Notes under the pieces: generated by a model
Told to the model about the DNA's origin: nothing
Databases searched by the model: none
What the model saw: the letters and a program-made list of their open reading frames with translations, nothing else
Position numbers and translations under genes: made by a program
DNA from: Bifidobacteriaceae bacterium
Lineage (GTDB): Bacteria; Actinomycetota; Actinomycetes; Actinomycetales; WQXJ01
Length of the DNA stretch: 5,547 nt
Reading direction: 5' to 3'
Assembly (NCBI GenBank): GCA_031265345.1
Contig: JAISCU010000132.1
Location: 1-5,547, forward strand
In this document: positions 1 to 5,547 of the stretch, one piece after another
How the letters are laid out: every line of letters starts with the position of its first letter
Numbering within the stretch: the first letter of the stretch is position 1

Positions 1-43
1 GCCGCTGAACGCGGGGCGCCGGAAGGGAACGGCCGGCGGCAGG

Positions 44-1372
44 CTACCGGACCAGGGCCGGCCGTTTCGGGTCGAACGACCAGCCGGGGATGACGTGCTG
101 CAGGGCGGCGGCGTCATCGCGCCCGTCCAGGCCCTGCTCCAGGTAGAGCTCGTGGGCTTCCCGCAGCCGCTCCCTGTCCAGTTCGACTCCCAACCCGGGC
201 CGGTCGCCCACGGCCACCCGGCCGGACACGATTTCCGGGGGGTCCACCGTCAACCGCTCCGCCCCTTCCTGCCAAATCCAGTGGGTGTCGAGGGCGCCCA
301 ATTCGCCCGGCGCGGCGGCGCCGCACTGGGCGACCATCGCCAGGGAGATGTCGAAGTGGTTGTTGGAGTGGCAGCCCCAGGTCAGGCCCATGTCGTGGCA
401 TAGCTGCGCCACGCGGACGGAGCCGCGCATGGTCCAGAAGTGAGGGTCGGCCAGCGGGATCGAGACCGACTGGAGCATGAGCGAACTGGCCAGTTCTCGC
501 CAATCGGTGGCCACCATGTTGGTGGCGGTGGGCAGGCCGGTGGCGCGGCGGAACTCGGCCAGGATCTCGCGCCCGGAGAAGCCGTCCTCGGCGCCGCAGG
601 GATCCTCGGCGTAGGCCAGGGTGCCGACCAGCGGGTGGCACAACCGGACGGCGTCCTTCAGCGACCAGGCCCCGTTCGGGTCGATGGTGACGCGCGCCCC
701 GCCGAAGCGGCGCCCCAGCGCCAGGACGGCCTCGACCTCGCGCTCGCCGGGCATGACGCCGCCCTTCAGCTTGAAGTCCTCGAAGCCGTACTTGGCCCGC
801 GCCGCCTCGGCCAGGCGCACGATCGCCTCCTCGGTCAGGGCCGGCTGGCGGCGCAAGCGGTACCAGTCGCAGCCGTCGGCGGGCGGCTCGGCGTAGGGCA
901 GGCCGGTGGCGGCCGCGTCGCCGATGTAGAACAGGTAGCCCAGCATCCGCACCGAGTCGCGCTGCTGGCCGTCCCCGAGCAGCGCCGCGACGGGCACGCC
1001 GAGGTGCTTGCCGAGCAGGTCCAGCAGCGCCGCCTCGATGGCCGTGACGGCGTGGACGGCGGTCCGTTGGTCGAAGGTCTGTAGGCCGCGTCCGCCCCGG
1101 TCCAGTTCACAAAACCGTTGCCCGATGCCGCGCAGCAAGTCTTGGTACCGCCCCAGGGACGCTCCCACCACGTCCCCGAAGGCCCGTTCGATCGTGGCCG
1201 TGATCTTCGATCCGCCCGGCGCCTCGCCGATCCCGGTGTTGCCGCGCGAGTCGGTCAGGACCACGACGTTGCGGGTGAAGAACGGCCCGTGGGCCCCGGA
1301 TAGGTTCAACGTCATCGAGTCCCGGCCGGCCACCGGGTAGACCTCCGCGCGCGCGATGGTTGGCGTCGACAT
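44..1372 (-). CDS. gudD: D-glucarate dehydratase (enolase superfamily)
   Basis: Cytoplasmic enzyme that dehydrates D-glucarate (often also L-idarate) to 5-keto-4-deoxy-D-glucarate, the first step of glucarate breakdown. The 442-aa product matches E. coli GudD (about 446 aa) from end to end as I remember it, including the N-terminal [13 protein letters not shown] capping segment and the C-terminal [15 protein letters not shown]. Visible active-site parts are the KxK pair K201/K203 (FKLKGG), metal ligands D231 (DPNGAW), E256 (EDPCG) and N285 (TATN), D309 (ADPHFW) and H335 (CHSNNHFD), all at a constant offset of 4 from E. coli numbering. No key residue is missing. It is the last gene seen in the operon, starting 3 nt after the garR stop. 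The ATG is supported by GGAGGG seven bases upstream, inside the end of garR. The stop is TAG. A GudX-like non-catalytic paralogue is unlikely because the catalytic set is complete. Confidence 0.96.
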   Translation of the reverse strand: MSTPTIARAEVYPVAGRDSMTLNLSGAHGPFFTRNVVVLTDSRGNTGIGEAPGGSKITATIERAFGDVVGASLGRYQDLLRGIGQRFCELDRGGRGLQTFDQRTAVHAVTAIEAALLDLLGKHLGVPVAALLGDGQQRDSVRMLGYLFYIGDAAATGLPYAEPPADGCDWYRLRRQPALTEEAIVRLAEAARAKYGFEDFKLKGGVMPGEREVEAVLALGRRFGGARVTIDPNGAWSLKDAVRLCHPLVGTLAYAEDPCGAEDGFSGREILAEFRRATGLPTATNMVATDWRELASSLMLQSVSIPLADPHFWTMRGSVRVAQLCHDMGLTWGCHSNNHFDISLAMVAQCGAAAPGELGALDTHWIWQEGAERLTVDPPEIVSGRVAVGDRPGLGVELDRERLREAHELYLEQGLDGRDDAAALQHVIPGWSFDPKRPALVR

Positions 1373-1375
1373 GGC

Positions 1376-2371
1376 TCAACCCTCCGATCCGGCGCCGTGC
1401 GGGGTTCGCTCCGGGACGCCGTCCCGAGGGACGCCCTCCGCGCTGTCCCGAGTGCCGCCCGGCGTTCCGTCCGGGGAGCCGTCCGGCGACCCGCCCAGCC
1501 GGACGTTGGCCGCCGCCTCGTACCAGCACAACAGGGACGAATGATCCTCGCCCTCGTGACCGTGCGCACGCAGCGCCGTCATCATCTCCATGGCCTGGAC
1601 GGTCAGGGGCATCGGCGCGGCCACCTCACGCGACGCGGCGACCACGTTGCCCAGGTCCTTCAGGTGCAGGGCCACGCGGAAACCGGGTTTGAAGTCGTGG
1701 CCCAGCATCATCGGCGCTTTGGCCCGCAACGCGTTCGACCCGGCCAGGCCGCCTTCGATGGCCTTGACCACCCCGGCCGGGTCCACCCCCGCCTTCTGGG
1801 CCAGGATCAGGGCTTCCGCCACCACCGCGATGTTGACCGCGACGATCGCCTGGTTGGCCAGTTTGGCTATGTTGCCGGCCCCGATCTCGCCCACCCGGAC
1901 GACCGAGGAGCCCATCGCCTTCAACACCGGTTCCACCCGATCGAACGCCTCGCGCGGGCCGCCGACCATGAATGACAGGGTCCCGGCGACTGCCATCGGC
2001 TCGCCGCCGGAGACCGGGGCGTCAAGCAGTGTGACGCCCTGGGCCGCCAATTCGACGGCCAGTTCGCGCGACACCATGGGGTCGATCGAACTGGCATCCA
2101 CCACAGTCAGGCCGGGCCGCGCCCCGGCGGCCACCGAGTCCCGGCCGGTCAGCACGGCGCGCACGTCCGGCGAGTTGGGCAGCATGGTGACGACGAGCTC
2201 GCAGTCCGCCGCCACCGCGGCCGGGGTGGAGGCCGAGGCCGCCCCCAAGGCTTTGAACTCCGCCAGGTGCGTTTGGTGGCGGTCCATGACCACCAACTCG
2301 TGGCCGGCCTTGAGCAAATTCTTGGCCATCGGCCGTCCCATTATGCCCAGGCCTATGAATCCGATCCGCAT
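1376..2371 (-). CDS. garR: 2-hydroxy-3-oxopropionate (tartronate semialdehyde) reductase with extra C-terminal tail
   Basis: NAD(P)H-dependent enzyme of the beta-hydroxyacid dehydrogenase family, expected to reduce tartronate semialdehyde to D-glycerate in the cytoplasm. Residues 1-30 form the Rossmann beta-alpha-beta with GLGIMG at 7-12. The substrate-binding signature DAPVSGG is at 117-123. The catalytic lysine is K170 in GAGNIAKLANQ, and the later conserved KDL (K238-D239) is present. The family domain ends near residue 292 (GHEGEDHSSLLCWYE...), the usual 290-300 aa. Here another 39 residues follow, rich in Gly, Pro, Asp, Ser and Thr, with SPDGSPDGTPGG repeats. The gene starts 12 nt after the lyase stop, and AAAGGAG seven bases before the ATG overlaps that stop. 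Neighbouring gudD supports the tartronate semialdehyde assignment over 3-hydroxyisobutyrate dehydrogenase, which has the same fold; sequence alone does not fully separate the two. Confidence 0.88.
   Translation of the reverse strand: MRIGFIGLGIMGRPMAKNLLKAGHELVVMDRHQTHLAEFKALGAASASTPAAVAADCELVVTMLPNSPDVRAVLTGRDSVAAGARPGLTVVDASSIDPMVSRELAVELAAQGVTLLDAPVSGGEPMAVAGTLSFMVGGPREAFDRVEPVLKAMGSSVVRVGEIGAGNIAKLANQAIVAVNIAVVAEALILAQKAGVDPAGVVKAIEGGLAGSNALRAKAPMMLGHDFKPGFRVALHLKDLGNVVAASREVAAPMPLTVQAMEMMTALRAHGHEGEDHSSLLCWYEAAANVRLGGSPDGSPDGTPGGTRDSAEGVPRDGVPERTPHGAGSEG
1380..1385 (-). promoter_or_regulatory. ribosome binding site of gudD, inside the garR tail
   Basis: GGAGGG on the minus strand, seven bases before the gudD ATG at 1372. 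It lies within the last sense codons of garR, whose TGA is at 1376-1378. The unusual garR tail thus runs directly into the gudD initiation region. Confidence 0.8.
1412..1433. repeat. overlapping inverted repeats in the garR tail
   Basis: Two competing hairpins share one arm. CGGGAC (1412-1417) pairs with GTCCCG (1421-1426) across a 3-base loop. CGTCCC (1420-1425) pairs with GGGACG (1428-1433) across 2 bases. GGGACGCC also occurs twice as a direct repeat (1413-1420 and 1428-1435). They lie about 30-50 bases upstream of the gudD ribosome binding site in the mRNA. They may be only a by-product of GC-rich repeat coding. Confidence 0.5.
1445..1486. repeat. short tandem repeats encoding the SPDG units of the garR tail
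   Basis: CCGTCCGG recurs at 1467-1474 and 1479-1486, a 12-base period equal to four codons, matching the SPDG-SPDG-TPGG pattern in the protein. GTCCCGAG recurs at 1421-1428 and 1445-1452, 24 bases apart (eight codons). Periods that are multiples of three suggest in-frame growth of the tail by slippage or duplication. Confidence 0.55.
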
Positions 2372-2378
2372 CTTCTTT

Positions 2379-2385
2379 CTCCTTT
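2379..2385 (-). promoter_or_regulatory. ribosome binding site of garR
   Basis: AAAGGAG on the minus strand, seven bases before ATG 2371. Its first two bases (2385-2384) are the last two of the lyase TAA stop (2386-2384), a usual layout for coupled translation. Confidence 0.8.
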
Positions 2386-3295
2386 AGTTGGTCTGTTGAT
2401 TGGAGACTGCCCCGGCCCCGGCGACTGCGCGGACGGCATCGTGCAACGTCGCCAAATGCTCCGGCGCCATGGCGTCGGCGGGAGCCAAGCAGCGCCCGGC
2501 GTCGATCCCGAGTGGGCGCAAACCCTCTTTCAGCGCCACCGGGAAGGTCGCCAGGTCGACCGCGCGGCGCAGCGGGGAGAGCCGGTTCTGCAACTCCAGC
2601 GCCGTTGGCCAGTCCCCGGCCCGGAACGACTCGTACAGGTCGACCAGCAGGCGCGGCGCGATGTTCGCGGTCGAGGCGATGGCGCCGTCAGCCCCCTGCG
2701 CCAGCCCGGCGTAGATCAACGTGTCCCGCCCGGTCAGGACTGCGAAGTCGGCATCGGTCTGGCTGATGTATTCGCCGGTCAGCGACATGTCGCCGGACGA
2801 GTCTTTGATCCCGACCACCGTCGGCAGTTCGGACAGCCGAACGACGGTGTCAACCGCCAAGGCCACCCCGGTGCGGCCCGGATTGGCGTAGAGGACCAGG
2901 GGCAGCTCGGTCGCGCCCGCGATGGCGGTGTAGTGCCGGGTCAGCTCGGCCTGGCTCGGCGTCATCAGGTACGGCGTCAGCACCGACAGCGCCGTCACGC
3001 CGCCGACACGGGCGGCCATCCGGGCTGTGGCCAGGCAGTCGCGGGTGGTGATCTCGCTGGCGCCCACGTAGATCGGCGTCCGGCCGGCCACGTGCTCGAC
3101 CGTCGCCTCGACCACCCGCTGCTTCTGGGCGGCGCTCAGCCCATAGATCTCGCCGGAGGTCCCCAGCACGAAGACGCCGTGCACGCCGCCATCGATCACG
3201 TGGTCCAGCAACGCCGCCAGGCCGTCCTCCATGAGGTCGCCGTCGGCGCTCAGTGGAGTGACTAGAGCGGGGACGATGCCGTGTGGCCTGAACAT
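2384..3295 (-). CDS. DapA/NanA-family class I lyase, probable 5-keto-4-deoxyglucarate aldolase
   Basis: A 303-aa (beta/alpha)8 Schiff-base enzyme of the dihydrodipicolinate synthase/N-acetylneuraminate lyase family. Visible: the GTSGE carboxylate-binding loop (45-49), catalytic Y136 in YANPGRTG with R141, and the Schiff-base lysine K164 in GIKDSSGD. By alignment from memory with E. coli DapA, the relay tyrosine Y107 (TPYY) is Leu110 here (TPYL), which argues against lysine biosynthesis. The FAAGGTGEFFSL-type signature of 5-dehydro-4-deoxyglucarate dehydratase (KdgD) is also absent. Placed between an isomerase-like gene and garR-gudD, it most plausibly cleaves 5-keto-4-deoxyglucarate to pyruvate and tartronate semialdehyde, the job of GarL in E. 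coli; this is inference from context. The ATG at 3295 is chosen because GGAGGA lies five bases upstream and FRPHGIVPALVTP is the usual family N-terminus. The frame stays open upstream to 3805, but that part is a shadow of the preceding gene. Confidence 0.87.
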   Translation of the reverse strand: MFRPHGIVPALVTPLSADGDLMEDGLAALLDHVIDGGVHGVFVLGTSGEIYGLSAAQKQRVVEATVEHVAGRTPIYVGASEITTRDCLATARMAARVGGVTALSVLTPYLMTPSQAELTRHYTAIAGATELPLVLYANPGRTGVALAVDTVVRLSELPTVVGIKDSSGDMSLTGEYISQTDADFAVLTGRDTLIYAGLAQGADGAIASTANIAPRLLVDLYESFRAGDWPTALELQNRLSPLRRAVDLATFPVALKEGLRPLGIDAGRCLAPADAMAPEHLATLHDAVRAVAGAGAVSNQQTN

Positions 3296-4128
3296 GGGTT
3301 TCCTCCGTCTTCGATTTGGCCGGCTTGGGTACTGATTCGAGCATGGGCGGCGAACGGCTGGCCGAAGAGGTGGTCGATGGCGTCCGCCAGCACCGAATCC
3401 GAGGCGACCCGGAACTCGTAGGCCACCGGCAACCCGGTCGGCAGGGCCGCCAGGATGGCGGTCATGTCCAGAGACCCTTGGCCGACCGGCACCACGGCCA
3501 AGCCCGGCGGGTCGCCTGCGGCCACCGCTACGTCTTTCAGATGGATGTAGCGGACCCAGCGGCGCAGGCGCGGGGCGACCGCCGCCGGGTCGTGGCCGCG
3601 AATGCGCCAGTTCCCCACGTCGAAAGTGAGCCCCAGGTCGATCCCGCCGCGTTCGCAGAACTCCAGCATCGCGGCGACCGCCTCGGGTTCCCCTCCGGCG
3701 GCGGTCTGGTCGTTCTCGATGCCCAGCTGCAGCCCCGCAGCGACCCCGCTGGCCACGAACGCGGCCAGCCCATCGCAGCGCGCGTCGAACCGGCCAACGT
3801 TCCACTTGACATGGGTGGCCCCGAGCGCGGCCGCCTCCGCCAAGTGGAGGACGGCGTCCGGGTTGACCTGATCTACTTGGCTGAGTCCTTCCGGCACGGA
3901 GTAGAACAGCTCGATGCCGCGCCCGACGGCTTGGCGGCGCAGGGCGCCCAGTTCTTCAGGGTCGGGCTCTGCGCCTGAGAGGGTGCTGCCGAGCAACTCG
4001 CGGCGGACCTCGAGACGCCCGATCCCGAACGCGTCCGCTTTGGCCAGGCAATCGGCCTGGGTCATCTGCCCGGCTTTGATCTGGTCGGCGTAGATTAGGG
4101 TGTTGAGCACAAGATTCCGTCTGTCCAT
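3262..4128 (-). CDS. sugar phosphate isomerase/epimerase-like TIM-barrel protein (AP endonuclease 2 superfamily)
   Basis: A 288-aa cytoplasmic protein with the xylose-isomerase-like TIM-barrel pattern. The expected divalent-metal ligands are at strand ends: E138 (GIEND), D170 (TFDVGNW), H196 (YIHLKD) and E238 (YEFR). E40 (LEVRRE) is a further conserved acidic position. IolE, IolI, hydroxypyruvate isomerase (Hyi) and OtnI share this fold; which of them it resembles most cannot be settled by eye. The operon suggests a substrate near the aldarate pathway, either epimerising an incoming sugar acid or acting on a keto-acid intermediate. ATG 4128 is chosen because GAGGAG lies six bases upstream and the barrel's first strand (LVLNTLIYA) follows at once. 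The same frame is open to 4239, but that would overlap the transporter gene by 91 nt with non-family sequence. The last codons overlap the lyase gene by 34 nt, giving a polar tail after about residue 262. Confidence 0.85.
   Translation of the reverse strand: MDRRNLVLNTLIYADQIKAGQMTQADCLAKADAFGIGRLEVRRELLGSTLSGAEPDPEELGALRRQAVGRGIELFYSVPEGLSQVDQVNPDAVLHLAEAAALGATHVKWNVGRFDARCDGLAAFVASGVAAGLQLGIENDQTAAGGEPEAVAAMLEFCERGGIDLGLTFDVGNWRIRGHDPAAVAPRLRRWVRYIHLKDVAVAAGDPPGLAVVPVGQGSLDMTAILAALPTGLPVAYEFRVASDSVLADAIDHLFGQPFAAHARISTQAGQIEDGGNPCSGHTASSPL
3301..3306 (-). promoter_or_regulatory. ribosome binding site of the DapA-family gene, inside the upstream gene
   Basis: GGAGGA on the minus strand, five bases before ATG 3295. 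It lies within the 3' end of the TIM-barrel coding region, whose TAG stop is at 3262-3264. The two genes therefore overlap by 34 nt, and ribosomes finishing the first can restart on the second. It decides the lyase start against the longer frame. Confidence 0.82.
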
Positions 4129-4134
4129 TGGATT

Positions 4135-4140
4135 CTCCTC
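4135..4140 (-). promoter_or_regulatory. ribosome binding site of the TIM-barrel gene
   Basis: GAGGAG on the minus strand, six bases before ATG 4128. It fixes the start there rather than at the upstream in-frame ATG at 4239. It lies in the 20-nt gap after the transporter's TGA stop (4149-4151). Confidence 0.8.
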
Positions 4141-4148
4141 GATCTTTC

Positions 4149-5547
4149 TCACCACAGGCCCAGCACTTTCCACCAGCCGAGCCCGATCGTGGCGAACGCG
4201 ATCACGTTGACCCCCGCCATGATCGCCCCCAAGGCCCACCAGGAACCCTGTTTGACGTACCCGCTGCCGAAGTAGACGGCGGCCGGACCGGAGGCGTAGT
4301 GCGTCATCGTCTGGTTGAAGCAGGTGCAGGCGCCGAGCAGCAGGACCGCCAGATATGGCGGCGTGCCGAGCGCGAGGGCCAGCGCCAGGAAGGTTGGATA
4401 CAGCGCCAGAATGTAGGAGATGCCGCTGGTGAAGAGATATTTCAGACCCAGGAAGACAATCAACAGCACGGTCAGGCCGACCGGCCAGGAGATGCCGGCC
4501 AGCGCGGCTTGGACCTTCTCCGAGAAGACGGCGAAGAAGTCGCGCTGCGCCAGGTTGTCGGCGATGGAGTACATGCCCCCCATCCAGATCATCACGTCCC
4601 AGGCGTTCTTCTCATTCGTGACCTCGCTCCAGGAGACAACATTGGCTATCAGCATCAGCGCCAGGCCGAGCAGTGCGAAGGTGGCAGCTTTGACGCCTGT
4701 GATGGAAGTGGTGGCCCAGCCGATCACGGTGATGAGGAAGATTCCGGCCAGGATCTTCTCCTGCAGGCTGACCGGTCCCAGTTCGCGCAGCTTGTCGCGG
4801 GCTGCCTGCTGCGCGGCCGAGGTGTCCCGGATGGTCGGCGGGTAGAGGCGGTACATCAGCCAGGGCGTCAGCACGAACAGGGCGATCACCGGCAGCGACA
4901 TGTAGGCCAGCCAGGTGGCCCAGGTCAGTTCGACGTCGGCGATCTGCGAGGCGAAGGAGACCACCAGGAGATTCCCCGCGGCGGCGGTCAACGTCAGCAG
5001 GCTGGCCTGGTTGTCGTTGTGCACGGTGGACATCACCAGGTAGCCGCCCAGTTTGCGGGGGTCCTTCTCAGGCGTCGATCCGGCGACCGAGGCCACGGAG
5101 CGCACCACCGGATAGACGATCCCGCCCGAACGTGCGGTGTTCGAAGGCACGAAAGTGCTGATCACCAGGTCGCCGAGGGAGAACGCGTAGCCTAGTTTGA
5201 GGGAGCTGGAGCCGAGCTTGGCCATCAGGTAATAGGCGATGCGGGTGCCCAGCCCCGTCTTGATCAAGCCCCGCGAGAACAGGAACGCCGAGACGATCAG
5301 CCAGATGATGTTCGAGGTCAAGCCGCTGAAGGCCTGCCCGATGTCCATCGTCTGGGTGAGCAGCGCCACGACGATCGCCATGACAGTGACCGCGCCCGAA
5401 GGCAGCGGGCGGAGCATGAAGCCGAGGGCCGTCGCGACGAAGATGGCGAACAACTGCCAGGCGTCCTGGGTGAACCCGTCGGGCCGGGGCGCGAACCAGA
5501 TGCCTGTTCCGACAGCCGCTATCACGGCCAGGCAGAGCCACTTCTTG
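4149..5547 (-). CDS. DASS (SLC13/CitT-type) dicarboxylate transporter, 5' end cut by window edge
   Basis: Inner-membrane carrier of the divalent anion:Na+ symporter family, of the branch holding the plant 2-oxoglutarate/malate translocators and bacterial CitT/TtdT-like proteins. Numbered from GTG 5525 (458 residues), many hydrophobic segments are visible, among them about 23-38, 43-58, 71-87, 205-222, 258-272, 279-297, 346-362, 372-386, 390-403 and 430-452. Family signatures are FVPSNTARSGGIVYPV (SNT at 128-130) and THYASGPAAVYFGSGYV (408-424). The frame continues past GTG 5525 to the edge, adding KKWLCLA, which looks like a normal DASS N-terminus, so the real start is probably just outside. 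Only a few residues are likely missing, as the family runs about 470-490 aa. First gene of the visible operon, 20 nt before the isomerase gene. The substrate is probably D-glucarate or another aldarate, by context only. The usual second SxT motif is altered (SGI, 367-369). Confidence 0.9.
   Translation of the reverse strand, partial: KKWLCLAVIAAVGTGIWFAPRPDGFTQDAWQLFAIFVATALGFMLRPLPSGAVTVMAIVVALLTQTMDIGQAFSGLTSNIIWLIVSAFLFSRGLIKTGLGTRIAYYLMAKLGSSSLKLGYAFSLGDLVISTFVPSNTARSGGIVYPVVRSVASVAGSTPEKDPRKLGGYLVMSTVHNDNQASLLTLTAAAGNLLVVSFASQIADVELTWATWLAYMSLPVIALFVLTPWLMYRLYPPTIRDTSAAQQAARDKLRELGPVSLQEKILAGIFLITVIGWATTSITGVKAATFALLGLALMLIANVVSWSEVTNEKNAWDVMIWMGGMYSIADNLAQRDFFAVFSEKVQAALAGISWPVGLTVLLIVFLGLKYLFTSGISYILALYPTFLALALALGTPPYLAVLLLGACTCFNQTMTHYASGPAAVYFGSGYVKQGSWWALGAIMAGVNVIAFATIGLGWWKVLGLW

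Noticed and set aside
17..38. Possible terminator hairpin after gudD (CGCCGG at 17-22 with CCGGCG at 33-38)
   Set aside because: Six base pairs, a 10-base loop and no T-run on the downstream side. In GC-rich DNA this is weak, and the operon may continue past the left edge.
1..43. Possible start of another gene after gudD
   Set aside because: No start codon with a ribosome binding site is visible in these 43 bases on the minus strand.
440..1084. Plus-strand open frame of 214 codons antisense to gudD
   Set aside because: Shadow of gudD. The gudD frame is an end-to-end family match.
2267..3265. Plus-strand open frame of 332 codons
   Set aside because: Antisense to the lyase and the start of garR. 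Its product is rich in Arg, Gln, Gly and His with no domain, typical of a shadow frame in high-GC DNA.
3296..3805. N-terminal extension of the DapA-family protein
   Set aside because: It is out-of-frame sequence of the TIM-barrel gene, Arg/Gly-rich. The family N-terminus and a strong ribosome binding site mark 3295 as the start.
4129..4239. N-terminal extension of the TIM-barrel protein
   Set aside because: It would overlap the transporter's 3' end by 91 nt with non-family sequence, and a GAGGAG site supports ATG 4128.
4128..5195. Plus-strand open frame of 355 codons
   Set aside because: Fully antisense to the DASS transporter gene. The product is Gly/Gln/Asp/His-rich low-complexity sequence without recognisable motifs.

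Overview
The window is a single gene cluster on the minus strand of a high-GC bacterium. Strongly G/C-ending codons, long antisense shadow frames and tight gene packing suit an actinobacterium, but no taxonomic marker is present, so that is only a guess. There is no RNA gene, mobile element, CRISPR array or gene gap over about 45 bases. All five genes are read from high to low coordinates.

In order of transcription: (1) a DASS/SLC13-type dicarboxylate transporter (4149-5547), whose first few codons lie beyond the right edge; (2) a xylose-isomerase-like TIM-barrel protein of unknown substrate (3262-4128); (3) a DapA/NanA-family Schiff-base lyase (2384-3295); (4) a tartronate semialdehyde reductase of the GarR type (1376-2371) with an extra low-complexity tail; (5) a D-glucarate dehydratase of the GudD type (44-1372). 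Spacing is 20 nt, a 34-nt overlap, 12 nt and 3 nt. The Shine-Dalgarno of gene 3 lies inside gene 2, that of gene 4 overlaps the stop codon of gene 3, and that of gene 5 lies inside gene 4. This is almost certainly one translationally coupled operon. Its promoter lies off the right edge, and no convincing terminator is seen in the 43 bases after the last gene.

The genes form a coherent aldarate pathway. The transporter would bring in D-glucarate or a related dicarboxylate. GudD dehydrates it to 5-keto-4-deoxy-D-glucarate. An aldolase then splits this into pyruvate and tartronate semialdehyde, and GarR reduces the latter to D-glycerate. In E. coli the aldolase is GarL (HpcH/HpaI family) and the transporter is an MFS protein (GudP). 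Here a DapA-type lyase and a DASS transporter sit in those slots. The TIM-barrel protein has no counterpart in the E. coli route and is the least explained gene. No glycerate kinase or regulator is inside the window.

The points most worth following are the probable replacement of GarL, the orphan isomerase, the repeat-built tail of the reductase with its overlapping hairpins just before the gudD ribosome binding site, and an altered second transport motif in the DASS protein.
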